DNA from: Pseudorasbora parva
Lineage: Eukaryota; Chordata; Actinopteri; Cypriniformes; Gobionidae
Direction: 5' to 3'
DNA: 64,000 bases
Assembly (NCBI RefSeq): GCF_024679245.1
Contig: NC_090176.1
Span: 24,502,546 to 24,566,545 of the forward strand
The notes under the pieces are model-generated. The model saw nothing but the letters and a program-made list of their open reading frames with translations. It was not told where the DNA came from and searched no databases. Positions 9,888 to 21,356 of the stretch are shown here, piece by piece; position 1 is the first letter of the stretch, and the number at the start of each line of letters is the position of its first letter. Both the position numbers and the translations under genes were made by a program.

Positions 9888-11242
9888 AGGGTCGTGAAAC
9901 CCCAAAACACTTTTTTTGAGATGTAAACAGATATGTATAGGCTGCACATCATTGAAAACACTAAGGGTACTCATTAATGGTATTCATATGTGAAAATAGT
10001 TATTTTTGCATTTTTCAGAGCGATTTCTGTCTTCCGGTTTGAAAAGCTTAGTCGGAGCAACGTCACAAATGCTGACGTCGGCACGGCCTTTTCGGCCCAA
10101 GTATGGGCTGCTGGGCACATGCTGACGTCAACCGCTCCGAGCGATTCTCGATATATATTCATGACATAAAGCTCATTCAGTCCAATCCCTGCGCTGTAGT
10201 CTGCATACAAGATAATTTAGTTAATATGCATGAGACAGTCACTTCTGTCAGGCTCGTCTTACATCATTATTGTAGAGATATGGTGGGGAAGTTTTGGAAG
10301 CAGCGTGCGGAAAAGTCACGGAGGAAAGCTAGGCGTTGTGCTGATACGAAGTAACGTAAAGGGCGCCTAGCGAGCTGTAACCGGCGCCGTCTGTGGAAGC
10401 GTTTGCTACAAAGGCTCGGTAAAGTAAAATTCACTTGAAGAATCGCACGCCGAACCTCCAAGCGTTGACTATCTATGTCAGGAGTGCAAAATAACCAATC
10501 TGTAATCTGTAGGCCAATGAACAAAAGCCACGTCCTCTCCGTTTTATTTGTGGTCACAGCCATGCACTAAACCGCGTGTGTTCGGGCTCTTAGTGAAACA
10601 GTGTGCTGCATATTTGGACAATAGATTTAGCTGCCGAGTTACCGCGCGGATCGTCACGGCAACCCAGCGCGCGTCGCTCTGCTTCAGATGCGCGGTCGAG
10701 ACTATGAAGCCTCAAACCCCTTCGCTTTTACCCCGATCTAGAATTACACATCTCTATCACATCGCATGTTGGGTGGTTCACGTTCTCTTATCACGTCGGC
10801 GCGTTGTTCATCTTGCCAAACAGCGTGCATATTAGGACAAATATAGTTTTATCACGTTTGCAAAATATTTCGTCATGCAGAATAACATTTATTTTCATTT
10901 CTCACTGAGTTATGCTGGTTTGAAGAGCTGAATGATTTGCGATCTCTGCTGCACGCCACTCATAGCTCTCTCATTCGCTGTACTCATCCCTCATTTAATC
11001 TCACTGTTGTAAACAATGCCAACGTGAACCAAGAACATGTCTCAGATCCGCTGTCTGCTGCTGCTATATCTCTAATCTTAATGCACCTATACTGACAGAC
11101 ACTCCCCTATTTATGCAAACCATTCCCTCTTTCCACACAATACCATCCCACCTTTTCACAGTCGACCACTCCCCTTTTAACAAGCTTTTTCAAATCGAAG
11201 GTGTGAAAAAACACCGCTGCAGCAGGGGGGTTTCATGACCCT
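9888..11242. mobile_element. TTAA-flanked DNA transposon, non-autonomous, 1.36 kb
   Basis: The left end AGGGTCGTGAAACCCC and the reverse complement of the right end (AGGGTCATGAAACCCCCC) are matching terminal repeats. TTAA flanks both sides (9884-9887 and 11243-11246), as for Kolobok and piggyBac superfamilies. The interior is more GC-rich than its surroundings and includes CpG-rich blocks (10280-10420, 10640-10720) that may be captured or former coding sequence. No transposase motif is recognised; the frames at 10103-10354, 10267-10563 and 10548-10835 have no identifiable domain. Confidence 0.8.
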
Positions 11243-12935
11243 TTAAATACTTATTTAGCATTTGCCTTGGCAGTGCAGCATGCCTTCAGAAGCCCTCCAC
11301 CTTCCCCAGCTCCACCTGTATAAGAGCTGCTTTCGGGTAATTCATGCATGGCATTTTGTACAGCAGCAATATGTTTGCTCACAGCAGCGTGTCGTGAATG
11401 TATTGGCTGCAGCAAGTCCCATACATGCTCTGCTGCAGCAACAATAGCCAACAGCAGCAGCTTAGCAGATCTAGTAAACATTGTCACACCCATTACCATG
11501 CCAAACACTCCGAAAGTTGTTTATTCACTAACCCATCAACAGAGTATTACAACTGACACTTTGATTTCCAACCTGATATAGGCTAACCTATTTCCACTAA
11601 TCTGGGATTAGTTAGTGGAAAGCTTTAGGTAATATCTCTTATACAGTATATTTAGCCATAAGGTCAAAATGACGGTGACTACTGAAGAAAGTCTCCTGGC
11701 AGATTAAGGAACCATTTAACAAGTACAAAAAAAGAACTAATCATCCTTTGTTTGGCACTTTGGTTGGGGTCTCTTGGGGTAGTCACTTTATTATTAAGGA
11801 TCCAAGAGTTTCATAGGGGCAATTAATAAGAAACATTCATACAGCAGACAGATCATAGTGTCCATTGAAATGTATTAGGCCGACTTGTACACCATTCAGA
11901 ATTGAATGGAGAATGCCTTATTTTAATTAAATTGCAATTTAATGCAATTTAGCATTTAATTAAACTGAAAGAAGTACTGAAAGTCATACACCTGCAATAA
12001 TGTGATTTTAAACCAGAAAAGGAAAGCTTGTCAAGACGGATGGATGGATGGATGGATGGATGGATGTAGCCTAACATTAAATATAGGCCAAGGCCTGGGA
12101 GCTGCAAAAATATGGAAACTACAGGCGCTCCCTCGTGCAGCCCTCGTGTTGCTTACAACAGAACCTTTAAACATAGTTCCGAAACTGGGACATGTGTTGA
12201 TTGCGAGCTAATTTCCTACACGAAAACTTGAGGACATATAGCTTTGCCTTTCTTGGCGTATTTAGTGTGCATGTGAAGACAAAGCGCGTGAGGTTCTGCA
12301 GTGCTGTGAATGAGCGATCCTGCGGTTACTATAGAGACAGACTGGAGAGACGAAGCCCCAGTTCACATCTATTCCGCTGACCCAGAGAAACCCAGCTCAC
12401 AGACTGCAGCAAATTCCGGCCAATGAACTCGAAGATCACTCATGTCCAGTGTTTTATTCACAATTCCGCGAGACTCGCTCATTCTTGCTTTCAGATGAAT
12501 GGAATTGGCTGATGATCAAAAAGTCCCACAGGAGAAAGACGTAGACTGGAGTGAAGTCATAAACACGATTTAACCATCTGTAAATTAATTGTAGACTACT
12601 TATTATAATTATATACTTTCCTTTTTTTTCGAAAACTAGGCTATCATTAGAAAGGCGAAATGATTAAAAAGGTAAAATAACCAGAACGTAAATCACACTG
12701 AGAGAAAACAAACAAACAAACAGGCGTATTGTCTGTATCCTGCAGTAGTCAAAGGAAAAAGTAAGAAAATGTATTACAAATTTAAGAAATCTCGCGTTTT
12801 AGAGATGGTAGATATAGATGACTTGTCCTAAAGCTGAAATGGAGGCTATATGAGCTTAATATTTCGTAAAATTGGCACGTGGTCAGTGCATTAATGAACT
12901 TGATGCATACATCGATCAGCAAAACCAGTCAGACT
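11243..12935. other. Intergenic between the TTAA element and the cdk5r2 3' side
   Basis: The stretch 11260-11520 is rich in GCAGCA/CTGCTG and looks like an interspersed repeat, but I cannot name it. A (GGAT)n array occurs at 12038-12066. The 12200-12480 segment is less AT-rich and looks single-copy. No exon is recognised. Confidence 0.45.
12038..12066 (+). repeat. (GGAT)n tetranucleotide microsatellite
   Basis: About seven GGAT units in a row. Confidence 0.95.
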
Positions 12936-12939
12936 GGGT

Positions 12940-12945
12940 TTTATT
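12940..12945 (-). other. Candidate polyadenylation signal for cdk5r2
   Basis: TTTATT on the plus strand is AATAAA on the coding (minus) strand. It is the first canonical hexamer after the cdk5r2 stop codon and implies a 3' UTR of roughly 870 bases. A variant ATTAAA lies nearer (13288-13293) and would give about 500 bases. Placement is by hexamer only. Confidence 0.35.
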
Positions 12946-13176
12946 TAATTCAAGCAAGAGCACAGAAGAATCATGTCAAAATATAAAATAATCTCCAAGC
13001 AAGATCTGCCCATTTTTCTCAAACCATTGTGAATAATAAAAAAAGAGTAGTTTCCTAAGATCACACATGGATTGGCACATAGAACATCTCAGTTAAGAGA
13101 AAACGCTTTCAAGTTTAACATCCAGAATGGCTGGACAGGCTTCTGTCAATAGAGCAACATGAGCACATTAGTCGGG

Positions 13177-13196
13177 TCAGCACCTTGGATAGTTCC
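13177..13196 (+). promoter_or_regulatory. RE1/NRSE-like REST binding motif beside cdk5r2
   Basis: TCAGCACCTTGGATAGTTCC matches the RE1 pattern TYAGMRCC-NN-RGMSAG at every fixed position but one (T for S in GGATAG), and the following CC also fits. RE1 elements recruit REST to silence neuronal genes in non-neuronal cells and act in either orientation. This one lies about 600 bp beyond the stop codon of a neuron-specific gene, within the likely 3' UTR or flank. The match is by eye. Confidence 0.5.
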
Positions 13197-13793
13197 ATTC
13201 ACGTCTCTTCCTCTTCAAATGTAGCCTTATCCTCCTGAGACCCAGTCAGTTGCCCACTGTAATGTTTTGAAAGATACATTTAAAGCCTTTAATATCTTTA
13301 ACAATGTGGCTATGAAATAAATCGTAGGCCTGCTGAGAACAAAAAATAAAAAATAAAAAAAGATTATTACTTGTGCTATATACCAAACACCTTAAATTAT
13401 GTAATGTATAACCTACCTAAACAAAAATAGCTTTTCTTTGGGTCTCAGGAGGATATAGTTACCCAAATAACCTTGAGAGCGTAGACTGACAATTATATAG
13501 AATAAACGTTCATTTGTTCTTTTCCTTTTATGTAAGACTGTAAATCGCAACAGATACAAATCTATTCGACATGCATTTAGCTATACCGGTGAAGCCATGT
13601 TGGCTATTATAAACCAAAAACACCGGGGCTACAAATACTGTTAAAACAAATCCAACAAAACAGTGTCATAAATAGGTTATTATATTGATAAATCGGTTCG
13701 TGGTGCAACGCAACAGTCCCTCAAGCAGAGCTGATTACAATCCCATCCCATCAGTAGGCTAGTAATTGATCTCTAGCCGGATTTTGATCACAT

Positions 13794-14708
13794 TCAGCGG
13801 TCCAGTTCGCTTCCATCCTTCTTACAATCTCCTTCGTTTTTTAAGTCTTGGAACACCTCTGTGAAAAAGTGCGGATCCATATTAATCTGCAGCATTTTAC
13901 CGCTCAGTTTATTGATGACATCTAACGAACGTTCCCAGAACACGTCCGCATCGGTGTCGACCATGAAGGGCTTGAGAGGGTACGAGATCTCGTTTCCGAT
14001 GTAGGAATACGCCAGATAGAGGCAGGTCAGAAAGGTCCCGTGGAGTTCACGTGGATTGTCCACGTTCTCGGTTATAGTCTCCCTGATGAGAAGATAGACG
14101 AACACGAGGTTGGCAGGCGTGATGAACCCGTGGTCCTGCCAGCCCTGCAACAGCAAAGTCCTGTCCACGTTGCGGAACCAAAGGATGACCTCATTTGAGG
14201 TGAGTTCCTTGACTTTGCAGCACCGTTTGCACAGGAATTCACCCAAGCAACGGAGCAGCTCTCCGGTGGAGGCCTGGACGATTACGCGCCTTGGCGAGTT
14301 GAGTGACCGGCTGCTGGGCTGCTTCTGAACCGACACCAGTTGCTTCGCCGCTGGGGTGTGCTGGTCCTGATCCAGACTGGGAGGAACCGTGGGGATGGGC
14401 ACCGCGAGAGGTCCATTTTTCGATTTCCGCTCGGCGTTGGTCGATTGTTGCGATTTCCTGAAGTTCTCTTGGTTCAGATTCTCGATCTGCTTGTCGCTGC
14501 TCTCTGGCAGTGGAGCAGGATTCGGATTTACTTTCTTGGCACATTTTTTCTTACCCGATGCAGTCACTAGTCGCTTAAATGTGAGCATGGACACGACAAC
14601 TGACTGCTTTTTAATGCTTTTCTCAATTTTCCCATTTGCCTCGTCTTCTTCATCTTCCACAACGGTCCCTTTAGTTACTATAGGGGAGACAGATAGCACG
14701 GTCCCCAT
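13794..14708 (-). CDS. cdk5r2: Cyclin-dependent kinase 5 activator 2 (p39)
   Basis: A single-exon, 304-residue frame encodes a CDK5-activating protein, which binds and activates the neuronal kinase Cdk5 at membranes and growth cones. The N-terminus MGTVLSVSP carries Gly2 for N-myristoylation, followed by basic clusters (KRLVTASGKKKCAKK, about 45-59). The cyclin-box-like activation domain spans about residues 138-292: PRRVIVQASTGELLRCLGEF, LLLQGWQDHGFITPANLVF, YLAYSYIGNEISYPLKPF and DPHFFTEVFQDLKNEG. The C-terminus LDR is that of the family. PLAVPIPTVP (about 100-109) matches p39 rather than p35, hence CDK5R2. It is shorter than human p39 (367 residues) because the Pro/Gly/Ala-rich stretches are reduced. 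Which fish paralogue (2a or 2b) cannot be decided here. Antisense frames over it are shadows. Confidence 0.95.
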   Translation of the reverse strand: MGTVLSVSPIVTKGTVVEDEEDEANGKIEKSIKKQSVVVSMLTFKRLVTASGKKKCAKKVNPNPAPLPESSDKQIENLNQENFRKSQQSTNAERKSKNGPLAVPIPTVPPSLDQDQHTPAAKQLVSVQKQPSSRSLNSPRRVIVQASTGELLRCLGEFLCKRCCKVKELTSNEVILWFRNVDRTLLLQGWQDHGFITPANLVFVYLLIRETITENVDNPRELHGTFLTCLYLAYSYIGNEISYPLKPFMVDTDADVFWERSLDVINKLSGKMLQINMDPHFFTEVFQDLKNEGDCKKDGSELDR

Positions 14709-14840
14709 ATCTCAGGGCGCGCTACAAAAATGCTGCGATTCGGCCCTGCGCGCGCGGAGACGTCGCAATGGAGCTTGAGCGTCCCGGATCACAAGTGCAG
14801 CTCCATTTGGTTAGTAGAACAGGCAGGTTAGCAGGTGGAC
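14709..14840 (-). promoter_or_regulatory. Probable cdk5r2 5' UTR/promoter, CpG-rich
   Basis: Immediately upstream of the start codon lies a CpG-rich block (GGCCCTGCGCGCGCGGAGAC around 14743-14762) in otherwise AT-rich DNA, as expected for a CpG promoter or leader. No TATA box or initiator is convincing, and the transcription start is not located. Confidence 0.4.
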
Positions 14841-17340
14841 CGACATCCCATCAGAAAGGAAATTCCAGAGCATTCAGACACTCCCTCCACTTCTTCTGCA
14901 GTAGTGACTGCAAGCCAGTCCCGCATTGCCTACCTCAACCAGAGGGGATTTGTGGTAAACCTAACCAATCTGACAGCAGCTTCTGTTAACCGGGATTATC
15001 CCATCGTGTCTGTGTAATTAGCCAACCTCAGGGCTACAGAAGACGAATGACAGCCTAAAGCACCAATAGAATCAAACGTGTCCACATTATCACTTCAGAA
15101 GGGAGAATTTTTAGACCGCTTGTGCCAAGTATAGTTCTGCTATTCCCAGACAGGGTACACTTCTCTCCCAAGCTATTTCATTTCACCTACTTAGCACTGA
15201 AATAGTTCATGTGTTATATCAAATTAGAAAACAATGACAAGATCAACCAAGATACATGTATTGAGAAACGGCTTTTAAAAAACAAAGTCATAAAATATTA
15301 TTAGTTTTTAATAATCTTTGTCCTATAGGGGTTTCAAGTATTAAATGAATGAATTAATGAATATTTTCGTAAACCACTGCAAGTTTTAATGTAGCTACTT
15401 ATTGAAAGGAAACGGATTATTCTTTCTTGGCAGAAATAGAGGTTACATGAGTAGTCAGGGTTAGAGTTTCCATAAGATTAGGAAAGGAAACACAAATTCA
15501 TTCCAGAATCAAGCTGCTCTATCCATCTTAAATCGGGATTAAAGCAGCCCACAATAACATTTGCTCTATATTAGCCTATAACTAATTGAAACAATCATTA
15601 ATATTTGTCAAGGTGCATGTCATACACATGTGCAATACATATATTTTACATGTGATGCAACAGACTGAACGCGATGCAAATTTGAAATGTATGAATTCCC
15701 AAACTTTGTTCATGTGCTCCTGCGCAAGTTAAATGGTAGTGGTCTTTGTCTGCTGACCCCATGCTGCTCTTCCATCTGTGGCTCTGCCGAATGACAAAAA
15801 GGCCTGTCTGATCACAACAGCTGGCAGGACAGATACACTTTAATACACACTTTGAAGTAGGCCTACCTATAAATTACACAGAAAAATAAAAAATAATTCA
15901 AAGTCATGCAGCGTTTTGTTGTATTTTAAATAGGCCTACGTGTTGAAAATATGGCATGTTCCAATGCACATAATTTGATAACAAAACATACTCAAGAAAA
16001 TAGGACACAGGGAATCTGCGATGTGGTAGACCCGACAGTACTGCAGTCTGTGCAGCATGCCTGTCTATAATGAATATTCAGGACGAGGGTTATGAATATT
16101 TACCTCTTGCAGCAACCTCGCACGGTTACTGTGCAAAGCGGTGTGTCTGAACAGAAAATAATCTCTTCTCTTTACTTCTCGTCTGTGGATCCACTACATC
16201 TCTACTAAAGGACAATGCAATTGTCTGCTTTTAATGATAATAATCTGTATAAATGTGGTATCTATGAATCAGCATTGTATGGCAACTGTTGTGGAGGACG
16301 ATTTGATGAGTCTGGGATACGTGAATTAGGTCATATATTTACAGTAAAGTCAGAACATTTTTATTGAAGCCAGATGACCAGATATAGCAATTGCAGTTAA
16401 ATCAAGGCTGTTTGCTGCCACTGTCATAATGTATTCGCTTAGTCACTCACTGTACTCTCTCTCCACCTTGTGGTCAGTTATGAATAAAGCAGTCTACAAA
16501 GCAAAATGGGTCTAAAATTGTGTTCAGCTGCATGACCAAGGGTTGTTTATATCAGTGTGATCGGAAAGTCTCATGGATTTCCATCCGCCCATCCATCCGT
16601 GCTGTCAATCGATTAAAAAATAACTAATTAATCACTAATTGTTTTGTACTCAAGAATAATCACACCTAACATTAAAGTTTTTAATAAATTTTATATTGTA
16701 ATAATTTTACATTTAATCCCCAAATGAATCCCCAAGCAACATAAAGCCAGTTTCCTTTAAATATTTGTTTAATGGCATCTTTTTATGAGTAAAGCCAGTA
16801 TCACTGATAACAACTGCTACTGATGTCTCTATGAAATACATTTTCCCCCCAAAATGTTAGCCATTAAATTAACATTACAGTATAAATGAAAGCTATCAAT
16901 CTTAACATTTATTGAGGTATAAAAAACAACAAAAGTGAATTTAATTAGAACGTGACTTATGTTTATTTATTTTTTATTTTTTTTTAATTTATTTTTTACA
17001 TATAAACCCACTGTGATAAATGCTTACCTGTGCCCTTCAATATATCAGGGCTCAACACTAAGGATTTTTTTTTCTATTGGCCCAGTCAGACCAGTTCAGA
17101 GTTTTACTTGTTTTCATTGTTTTTTGTTTTGTTTTGTGACCTTGTAAACATTGTGTAAATTAATTAAGTGAATGTAGGCATCCCAACATTATACAGAATA
17201 AAAAAAATCATAATTTTAAGATTAGCTTAGAAGGACATTTAAATGACATTTAACAGTGTTATTTATCAGTATTTAAAAAAAAAAATTATATAGGAGGAGT
17301 CTGTCGTCTCGTTGTTACCTTTCCCTGGAACGACATGATA
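14841..17340. other. Upstream flank of cdk5r2, no gene recognised
   Basis: Mostly single-copy looking sequence. A block with ATGAATATT repeats and GCACGGTTACTGTGCAAAGC (about 16065-16150) could be regulatory but shows no defined motif. Near 16598 the sequence GCTGTCAATCGATTAAAAAA resembles the end of a common fish transposon; a reverse-oriented relative lies near 43460-43490. Near 17045 GGCTCAACACTAAGGATTTT resembles another element end. Confidence 0.45.
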
Positions 17341-17466
17341 ATAAAATCACTGTTGTCCCAGGGAGCTCCCAAACATTTCGGGGCTGGACTGGAGAGAGGC
17401 CATCAGTAGAAGTCTGGAGAGCTTCATTTCTCGATATGGTAGACAACCCCAGCCCTTCTCAAAGTC

Positions 17467-18231
17467 TTGTCCTGGCAAGATAGCTGCCGTGCCGTCTTCT
17501 GTCCCCATCCAGCAGCCCATGACGTCTCCTGTACCGACAAGTGTCCAGTGAATGCTCCAGCCCCAGACCAGCATCCAGTGAAGGCTCCAGCCCCTAACCA
17601 GTGTCCAGTGACTGCTCCAGCCCCTAACCAGTGTCCTGTGAAGGCTCCAGCCCCAGCCCAGCATCCAGTGAAGGCTCCAGCCCCAGACCAGCGTCCAGTG
17701 AAGACTCCAGACCCCAACCAGTGTCCAGTGAGGGCTCCAGCCCCAGACCAGCATCCAGTGAAGACTCCAGCCCTCAACCAGCGTCCAGTGAAGGCTCCAG
17801 CCCCAGACCAGCATCCAGTGAAGGCTCCAGCGCCTAACCAGAGTCCAGTGAAGGCTCCAGCCCTGGACCAGCATCCAGTGAAGACTCCAGCCCCCAACCA
17901 GCATCCAGTGAGGGCTCCAGCCCCAGACCAGCATCCAGTGAAGGCTCCATCCCTCAACCAGTGTCCAGGGAGGGCTCCAGCCCCCAACCAGAGTCCAGTG
18001 AGGGCTCCAGACCCCAACCAGTGTCCAGTGAGGGCTCCAGCCCCAGACCAGCATCCAGTGAAGGCTCCAGCCCCAGACCAGAGTAAAGTGAAGGCTCCAG
18101 CCCCTAACCAGTGTCCAGTCAGGGTTCCAGCCTCTGACCTGAGTCCAGTGAGGACTACTTCTTCCATCCAGAGACCAGAGTGGACTCCGTCTCCTGCCCT
18201 GAGTCAAGAGAGGACTTCATCTTCAGTATAG
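17467..18231 (+). CDS. Proline-rich decapeptide-repeat ORF (hypothetical)
   Basis: A 254-codon frame starts MSWQDSCRAVFC and, from residue 27, consists of about 22 decapeptides of the type PVKAPAPDQH (variants PVRAPAPNQC, PVKTPALNQR). The last three are degenerate, and it ends ERTSSSV-stop. The repeat is low-complexity, proline-rich and presumably disordered; no domain, signal peptide or membrane segment is visible. Because the underlying DNA repeat is 30 bp, a multiple of three, other frames are also open (minus-strand 17347-18207 and 17424-18167), so openness alone is weak evidence for translation. Downstream CCTGAGCC-rich sequence (18280-18700) resembles sequence seen in fish retroelements. 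Product and expression are unknown. Confidence 0.3.
   Translation: MSWQDSCRAVFCPHPAAHDVSCTDKCPVNAPAPDQHPVKAPAPNQCPVTAPAPNQCPVKAPAPAQHPVKAPAPDQRPVKTPDPNQCPVRAPAPDQHPVKTPALNQRPVKAPAPDQHPVKAPAPNQSPVKAPALDQHPVKTPAPNQHPVRAPAPDQHPVKAPSLNQCPGRAPAPNQSPVRAPDPNQCPVRAPAPDQHPVKAPAPDQSKVKAPAPNQCPVRVPASDLSPVRTTSSIQRPEWTPSPALSQERTSSSV
17545..18204. repeat. 30-bp-period minisatellite, about 22 units
   Basis: Tandem 30-bp units of the type CCAGTGAAGGCTCCAGCCCC plus AGACCAGCAT, with alternation of AGACCAGCAT and TAACCAGTGT endings that suggests a 60-bp higher-order unit. Units diverge at both ends of the array, most at the right. Confidence 0.95.
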
Positions 18232-18700
18232 TTAGGACTTTGTCCGTTTTATCAAGAGAGACTATCAGTCCATGGAGGCCATCTCTAACACGTCTGAGGA
18301 GGCTGTTCCTGAACCTCCTGAATGGTCTGCGCCACCCTGACCTCCTGAGCCGCCAGCGCTGCCATTTCTTCTTGAGCTGCGTGAACCACCATGGCTGCCT
18401 GAGCCGCACACTGCCATAGTCCCCGGAGTTGCCAGAGCCATCCTGAGTTGCCTGCCCACCCCAATTTATGGTGCGAGGACGTACACCTGGGACAAGAGAG
18501 CACTGTCATAGTCACCAGCTCACTCTGCAACCTGTCACTTCTGCACTACACTTCCCAGCATCCTCCTTGGCTCTCACCTGCATGCACAACACCCGCGCCA
18601 GTCAGCAATTACCCTCAACTCACCTTGTATTTAAGCAGTCACCTTCCACCTCACTATGTTTTGGTCTTGTCTATGACAAATACATAACATTTTACTGACA
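18232..18700 (+). repeat. Possible retroelement-derived flank of the minisatellite
   Basis: GC-rich, CCTGAGCCGCC-type sequence followed by GCACTACACTTCCCAGCATCC and a Pro/Leu-coding composition. It is unlike the AT-rich flanks and resembles interspersed fish sequence seen next to similar proline-rich repeats. The family is not identified. Confidence 0.3.
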
Positions 18701-18934
18701 ATCTTCATCAGATTTCCTTCAAAAATGAAATTCAACCACAGTATGCTCAGAGGTTCAGTGGTGTCAGACATTGAAATACTCTAGCTGATAGAAATGGCGG
18801 CCTATGTGCTTCTCACTCAGGGGTGTGTCTATGCTAAAAGAAAAGATAATCAACAGTCATGGGTGGGGGTTTCCCTACTCTTACATAGGAGTAGGGGGAA
18901 ATTGAAACGTTTGCATTATGAGAGATTGATAATA

Positions 18935-19091
18935 GGCTTGTTCGAGATCCATCAGTGCTGCGGAGACCGATCCGTGCATGACATCAAAGTACCGCAAGAG
19001 AGATACAAAAGCATAAGGAGTAGTTTGCTCTACAATCGTTCTCATGGTACTTTGATGTCTGCGCAGCACCGCGATGGATCTCGAACAAGCC
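18935..19091. repeat. Short hairpin (MITE-like) inverted repeat
   Basis: The arms GGCTTGTTCGAGATCCATC (left) and GATGGATCTCGAACAAGCC (right) are exact complements. Pairing continues to GACATCAAAGTACC versus GGTACTTTGATGTC, with one 14-bp extra segment in the left arm. The central loop is about 50 bp. No coding capacity. Confidence 0.85.
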
Positions 19092-20615
19092 TAATGATTG
19101 ATGGGGGTTTAAAAAAGTATTGGGTGTTTTTAACACACACTGTGAACATACATCTATGGTCATAAAAACACAACACACAAATCTGTGGAATTTTGCATAA
19201 ATAGGTTCCTTTTAAATGAGTGTGAGATGACTGCAAAGGTAATCTAAATGTCAAAATAGGGGAAATGAACATTCACAAGTGAATATCCAATATTGGCCGC
19301 TATTGCCAATAAATAAAAAAAATATGTTGGCAGATTACAAATATGATACTGACATATCATGAATTCTTAATTATAAAAATCTCTACCCTGGCTTTATCAG
19401 AGTTTCAGAAATGCACATTTCAGTTAATTTAATCACTATAATATGTAAGGACAGAAGAGGGCACCATCTACTAAGTGTCAGGGGTGCAAGCATTTGGAAG
19501 AAGTGCAAAATCCTGATGATAGAGAGAACTGATGATAGCCCCTGTCAGCAACGCCCTTCAGCACCTCAGGCTAATATTTAATAACCCCAGGCAAGAGCTA
19601 GCGAAATTATACACCCTCGGGTCCCTATCTGTCTAATATTCTCACTCATGACAGAATCCTGCTTTCAGCCGAAGCACTGCTGCCAACAGCGAAATCTCTG
19701 AACAAATGCTGACTATACCTCCCCAGCTGTTAGCAGAGGAAAGAGCTCTTCATATGAAGGAAAACCATTTATTCAATTTGTCCACATTTAGGAGGAAATA
19801 CTTGCAAAAAGCACCATGAAGGTGTTAAATACATGGCCGTTTATGGAATTATGTAATAGAGATTTTTAGAAAATGTTCTCACTGCTAGCACAGTTGAATG
19901 TGTGGAGTATAAATACAATCTGACTGCAATTAATTATCAAACATGTTAAGGGATTTATGGGAAAGAACTATAAGAGCCATCCAGGCAAATGTTAATGAAG
20001 GGAAAACCTCAAAGAACTCAACTATGTCATTGTGCACAATAGACTGTGGCCTGTTTCATTTCTCTCTTGCCCTGTAAAGCACAAGAATCTGTCCACCTCT
20101 TTGTTGTGGGTCACATCAAAAGCAAACACAGAGATCATGTTGCTGCTCTTATCACAGGGTTGTCTATCAGGACTCCAGAAAGGGCTTAGCGGCACAGCCA
20201 GGGGCAGGTGGGCGGCACAACACATCACTGATACTGCAGCTGGACAACACTGAGACGATAAGACAGGCACTAAACAGAAACACACACACACACACATACA
20301 GTACAGAGCATGAAAAAAAGTGCTAATGTTCAAACAGATACACTCTTAAAAATAAAGATTCTTTAATAGCCTTGATATAGTGGTATGAAGAGCCTTTAAA
20401 ATCACCATGATTTTTTTTTTTAAGTAACGTTGCAGTATTTATTATAAATCATTTAACCATGCACATTATTAAAAAATAAAAATAAAAATAAAATGCATGT
20501 GCATTTAACTGTGTTTAGTGGCATGAGGGCTCGGCAAGGAACATCCATGGAACCTTTCAATTACTGGATGTTTATTGGAATTTTTTCTTCACACTAAAAA
20601 ACAAATATATTTTTA
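19092..20615. other. Intergenic, no gene recognised
   Basis: Looks largely single-copy, with a short CA run near 20280-20297 and A/T homopolymers near 20410. The frames at 20022-20333 (both strands) have no domain. The 19440-20250 segment is of mixed composition and could hold conserved non-coding sequence, which cannot be judged from one genome. Confidence 0.4.
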
Positions 20616-20939
20616 TTTAGTGTGGTAAAACACGATTTCACTTTTCTAACATTAGCTAGTGTGTAATGTTGCTGTTTGAGCATAAACAACATCTGCAATA
20701 TTACAACGATCAAAGTTTAAAACAAAGGGAGATATTTGCTTTTAAAGAAATCAATTTCTAAGGACTACAGCAAACGGCGGGTAGGGACTACAGACATTCC
20801 TCCAGGGTAGCTGACATCACTAACCCCAATATGTACATAACCCCCTTCGAGAATATTAAACAAGGGGGCGAGGCCATTTTTTATTGGTGTGGAATAGTAG
20901 GCTGGAGTGCTGTCGGTCATGCAATGCCGACGGAAAGCT

Positions 20940-21185
20940 GTTATTTTCATCCGGATTGCAGGTCCACTCTGTTCAGCCTTCCAAGGGACGGGGGAGTTAG
21001 GATCAATGGTATAGGGAACTCGGCCCCTCATAATTATTACCCAAATCTCGCTCTCTGTGCTGCACATTTTACGGAGGAAAGCTCACACTCATCACAAGTT
21101 CATTGAAGGATTCGCACAACGGCTTTTCCTGATAGACAGAGCAGTTCCAACTTTAAAAACAGAAGCTGTTTATGGGCCACAACCT
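20940..21185 (+). pseudogene. THAP-domain exon relic
   Basis: LCAAHFTEES (21053-21082) is the Cys-x2-His part of a C2CH THAP zinc finger. After a frame slip, EGFAQRLFLIDRAVPTLKTE (about 21105-21165) carries the AVPT motif that closes the THAP fold. The exon ends at a consensus donor GTAAGT (21186-21191). THAP domains bind DNA and occur in host factors and in P-element and Kolobok-type transposon proteins. The first Cys pair is not found intact and the frame is broken, so this is a fossil. Confidence 0.6.
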
Positions 21186-21356
21186 GTAAGTATGATTTAT
21201 TTTTCGTCAATGTATTTTCCTGTAATAGTTCGTAAAATGCCGTTGATCTGACGCTGAGCCAGAGAGTGAGTGAGAGATTGAGTGAGCTCAGTGTCATATA
21301 ATGTTTATTTGTTTCATACACTTCAAATTACATTACACAATCACAAAAATGTCACA

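Noticed and set aside
14110..14778. Antisense and off-frame ORFs of up to 129 codons over cdk5r2
   Set aside because: Shadows of the real gene; the minus-strand 304-codon frame alone encodes a known conserved protein.
17545..18204. CRISPR-like array of regular repeats
   Set aside because: Units are contiguous 30-bp tandem repeats without spacers, in a vertebrate genome: a minisatellite.
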